DNA of 64,000 nucleotides from Psychroflexus curvus (GTDB taxonomy: Bacteria > Bacteroidota > Bacteroidia > Flavobacteriales > Flavobacteriaceae), in NCBI RefSeq assembly GCF_020164585.1, contig NZ_JAIQZF010000001.1, positions 310,001-374,000 of the forward strand. The letters run 5' to 3'. The notes below the pieces were generated by a model, which was not told the DNA's origin, ran no database searches, and saw only the letters and a program-made list of their open reading frames with translations. Each line of letters starts with the position of its first letter. The stretch's first letter is position 1. Below, piece by piece: positions 61,805-64,000 of this stretch. A program made the translations under genes and the position numbers.

Positions 61805-62839
61805 ATGAAATTTACAGCTCAACAAATAGCAGACATACTAGATGGAGTTATCGAGGGTAACCCCGATACCGAAGTCGATAAGCTTTCTAAAATAGAGGAA
61901 GGCCAGAAAGGTTCACTTACTTTTTTATCCAATCCTAAATACACTTCGTATATTTATGAAACTGAGGCTAGTATATGTATAGTCAATAAAAGTTTTAAGA
62001 ACAATCAGCCTTTATCTACTACTTTGATCAAGGTAGAAGATTCTTACGAGGCTTTTTCAAAATTACTTGAAGTTTACAATCAAATTAAGCTAGACAAAAA
62101 AGGAATAGAAACCCCAAGTTCAATATCAGATTCGGCTAAACTTGGAGAAGAACCTTATATAGGAGCTTTTGCTTACATAGGAGAGAATGTTGTCATAGGT
62201 GACAAAGCAAAAATTTATCCAAACGTTTACATAGGAGACAATGTGACTATAGGGGACCATGTCACCATATTTGCGGGAAGTAAAATTTATTCTGAAACAC
62301 AAATAGGGAGTCATTGCACATTTCATAGCGGTGTCATTATTGGTGCGGATGGATTTGGATTTTCACCTTCAGATAATGGTGAATACTCAAAAATCCCACA
62401 AATAGGAAACGTTATTGTAGAGGATTACGTGGATATTGGTGCCGCTACGACTATAGACAGAGCCACTTTAGGTTCCACTATTATAAGGAAAGGAGTAAAG
62501 CTGGACAATCAAATTCAAATAGCTCACAATGTAGAGATAGGCGAACATACTGCAATAGCTGCACAAACGGGTATTGCCGGATCTACCAAAATAGGAAAAA
62601 ATTGTCTTATTGGCGGGCAAGTGGGGATAGCTGGACATATCAAAATTGGTGATCGCGTCAAAATTCAAGCTCAAACTGGGGTTGGAAGAAATATTAAAGA
62701 TGACGAAGCTATACAAGGTTCTCCAGCGTTTGGATATAGCGATTTCAATAAATCGTATGTTCATTTCCGAAATTTCCCAAAAATTATCAGCCGCATAGAC
62801 ACTATTGAAAAACAACTTTCCAAGAATGAAAATCACTAA
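61805..62839 (+). CDS. lpxD: UDP-3-O-acylglucosamine N-acyltransferase
   Basis: The 344-aa protein has an N-terminal uridine-binding domain (about 1-100) with [16 protein letters not shown], a hexapeptide beta-helix (about 105-310), with the catalytic His in I-A-H-N-V-E near 240, and a C-terminal helix. It adds the second 3-hydroxyacyl chain in lipid A synthesis. The lpxC start overlaps its last codons by 14 bp. Confidence 0.95.
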   Translation: MKFTAQQIADILDGVIEGNPDTEVDKLSKIEEGQKGSLTFLSNPKYTSYIYETEASICIVNKSFKNNQPLSTTLIKVEDSYEAFSKLLEVYNQIKLDKKGIETPSSISDSAKLGEEPYIGAFAYIGENVVIGDKAKIYPNVYIGDNVTIGDHVTIFAGSKIYSETQIGSHCTFHSGVIIGADGFGFSPSDNGEYSKIPQIGNVIVEDYVDIGAATTIDRATLGSTIIRKGVKLDNQIQIAHNVEIGEHTAIAAQTGIAGSTKIGKNCLIGGQVGIAGHIKIGDRVKIQAQTGVGRNIKDDEAIQGSPAFGYSDFNKSYVHFRNFPKIISRIDTIEKQLSKNENH

Positions 62840-64000
62840 TCAAACCACCATAAAAAAAGAAGTTACTCTTCAGGGAGTTGGACTTCATACTGGTCAAAAT
62901 GTTACCCTTACTTTTAAACCAACACCTACAAACCATGGGCTCGCCTTTAAAAGAACAGACCTGGAAGGGGAACCTGTCATTCCAGCAGATGCTGCTTTAG
63001 TTACCAATACCGATAGAGGAACAAGTCTTGAAAAGAACGGGGTTGTTATTCAAACTTCAGAGCATGTGCTTGCAGCCTGTGTTGGCTTAGGCATCGATAA
63101 TGTACTTTTGGAACTGGATGCTTCAGAACCTCCAATTATGGATGGTTCATCTAAGTTTTTTGTAGAAGCTTTGGAGGAAGCTGGTATAGAAGAACAGGAT
63201 GCTCCCAGAGATGAATTTATTGTCGGGGAAGTCATTTCTTTTAAAGATGAAGAAACTGGATCCGAAATTATTGTTATGCCAGCTGATGAGTATCAGGTGA
63301 CTACAATGGTAGATTTTGGCACAAAAGTATTAGGAACACAGAATGCCTACCTTAATAAAATGAGTGATTTCAAAAAGGAAATTGCTGATTCAAGAACATT
63401 TAGTTTTTTGCATGAGCTGGAAGCTATGCTTGCTAATGGTCTTATAAAAGGTGGCGATCTCAACAATGCCATTGTTTATGTTGATAAAGAACTATCACCT
63501 GAAACAATGGAAAGATTGCAGGAGGCCTTTGGTAAAAATGAAATCTCAGTAAAACCCAACGGAATTTTAGATAACCTTACGCTTCATTATCCAAACGAAG
63601 CTGCTAGACATAAATTATTAGACGTTATTGGAGATTTAGCATTGGTAGGAACACATATTAGAGGTAAAGTTATTGCAAATAAGCCCGGGCATTCCATCAA
63701 CACTCAGTTTGCTAAAAAGCTTGCTAAAATCATTAAACTTGAAAAACGAAATAAGGTTCCTAAGTTTGATATTAACAAGCCTCCACTTTACGATGTGACG
63801 GAAATTATGAATAGACTTCCTCACAGACCACCATTTTTGCTTGTAGATAAAATTTTTGAATTGACAGATAAGTCGGTGATCGGGACAAAAAACGTGACCA
63901 TGAATGAACCTTTTTTTGTAGGTCATTTTCCTGGTAAACCAGTCATGCCTGGTGTGCTTCAGATTGAAGCCATGGCTCAAACCGGAGGTATTTTGGCTTT
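62826..64000 (+). CDS. lpxC: LpxC-FabZ bifunctional fusion (3' end cut by window)
   Basis: The frame runs from ATG 62826 (overlapping lpxD by 14 bp) to the window end without a stop, giving 391 codons. Residues 1 to about 310 are the lipid A deacetylase LpxC: L-H-T-G near 20-23, zinc ligand His80 in S-E-H-V-L-A-A, M-D-G-S-S near 107-111, [10 protein letters not shown] near 260 and K-P-G-H-S-I-N near 285. From about residue 325 it continues as FabZ, 3-hydroxyacyl-ACP dehydratase, with L-P-H-R-P-P-F and [16 protein letters not shown]. The same fusion is known across Bacteroidota and links lipid A and fatty-acid synthesis. Confidence 0.95.
   Translation, partial: MKITNQTTIKKEVTLQGVGLHTGQNVTLTFKPTPTNHGLAFKRTDLEGEPVIPADAALVTNTDRGTSLEKNGVVIQTSEHVLAACVGLGIDNVLLELDASEPPIMDGSSKFFVEALEEAGIEEQDAPRDEFIVGEVISFKDEETGSEIIVMPADEYQVTTMVDFGTKVLGTQNAYLNKMSDFKKEIADSRTFSFLHELEAMLANGLIKGGDLNNAIVYVDKELSPETMERLQEAFGKNEISVKPNGILDNLTLHYPNEAARHKLLDVIGDLALVGTHIRGKVIANKPGHSINTQFAKKLAKIIKLEKRNKVPKFDINKPPLYDVTEIMNRLPHRPPFLLVDKIFELTDKSVIGTKNVTMNEPFFVGHFPGKPVMPGVLQIEAMAQTGGILA

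Noticed and set aside
1-64000. CRISPR array, prophage or toxin-antitoxin module
   Set aside because: No regularly spaced repeats, phage structural genes or recognised toxin-antitoxin pairs were seen.

Overview
The window is a piece of chromosome from a low-GC member of the Bacteroidota, almost certainly family Flavobacteriaceae. The sequence-based reasons are: two secreted proteins with type IX secretion (T9SS) C-terminal sorting domains, a PorX response regulator, a LpxC-FabZ fusion, a FolK-deoxynucleoside kinase fusion, CarB without its C-terminal regulatory domain, flavobacterial small families (Lacal_2735-like, HAEPLYID), near absence of Shine-Dalgarno sequences, and promoters of the TTG-N19-TAnnTTTG type (clearest in front of the tRNA-Arg and rpmH genes). 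I cannot name the genus from sequence alone. Most of the window is ordinary core gene content; I did not find a CRISPR array, a prophage or a complete defence system.

Layout. 1-660: a small accessory scar, an IS3-type transposase start broken by a 22-bp palindromic insertion, an orphan short ORF, then the 3' side of a tRNA-Arg(TCT). 850-4431: OmpA-like lipoprotein, GT2 glycosyltransferase, a stand-alone HsdR_N-type nuclease-fold protein, and holA. 4517-6400: a large T9SS type B cargo protein. 6523-10123: fabH-fabI and cysE-cysM pairs. 10290-13276: amine oxidase, folK-dNK fusion, queuosine-precursor transporter. 13364-17895: AsmA-like protein followed by a poorly known envelope cluster (127-aa protein, HAEPLYID-type protein, HExxH peptidase). 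17896-19422: GH3-like protein.

19599-29502 (minus): a tightly packed nine-gene run: GAF histidine kinase, BatA protein, dihydroorotase-like protein lacking metal ligands, DUF4870, esterase, udk, ftsB-like, and both methylmalonyl-CoA mutase subunits. 29569-32251: TIGR02757, lolD-like ATPase, then msrA and folE. 32306-39870 (minus): uvrA, a LOG family protein, a secreted EEP nuclease and an M1-peptidase-like/beta-barrel protein without a HExxH site. 40427-44779: hydrolase, lytic transglycosylase, half-size TSUP permease and an unusual two-component pair (degenerate HisKA_2 protein plus receiver-AraC regulator).

44839-51184: rpmH (53 aa), carB, gamma carbonic anhydrase and clpB with a repeated operator-like motif. 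51404-58490: TonB-dependent receptor, a lipoprotein, MltF, small unknown proteins and alanine dehydrogenase. 58548-64000: tsaE, porX, an HD phosphohydrolase, lpxD and lpxC-fabZ (cut by the window end). Functionally, the envelope theme is strong: lipid A synthesis (lpxD, lpxC-fabZ), murein turnover (two transglycosylases), outer-membrane proteins, lipoprotein export (lolD-like) and T9SS control (porX) together with its cargo.

The items most worth a second look are the predicted pseudo-enzymes (dihydroorotase-like, M1-like, GNAT-like), the HisKA_2/AraC two-component pair, the AsmA-HAEPLYID-protease cluster, and several unexplained inverted or direct repeats (17879-17912, 19539-19576, 51234-51279, 56448-56473).
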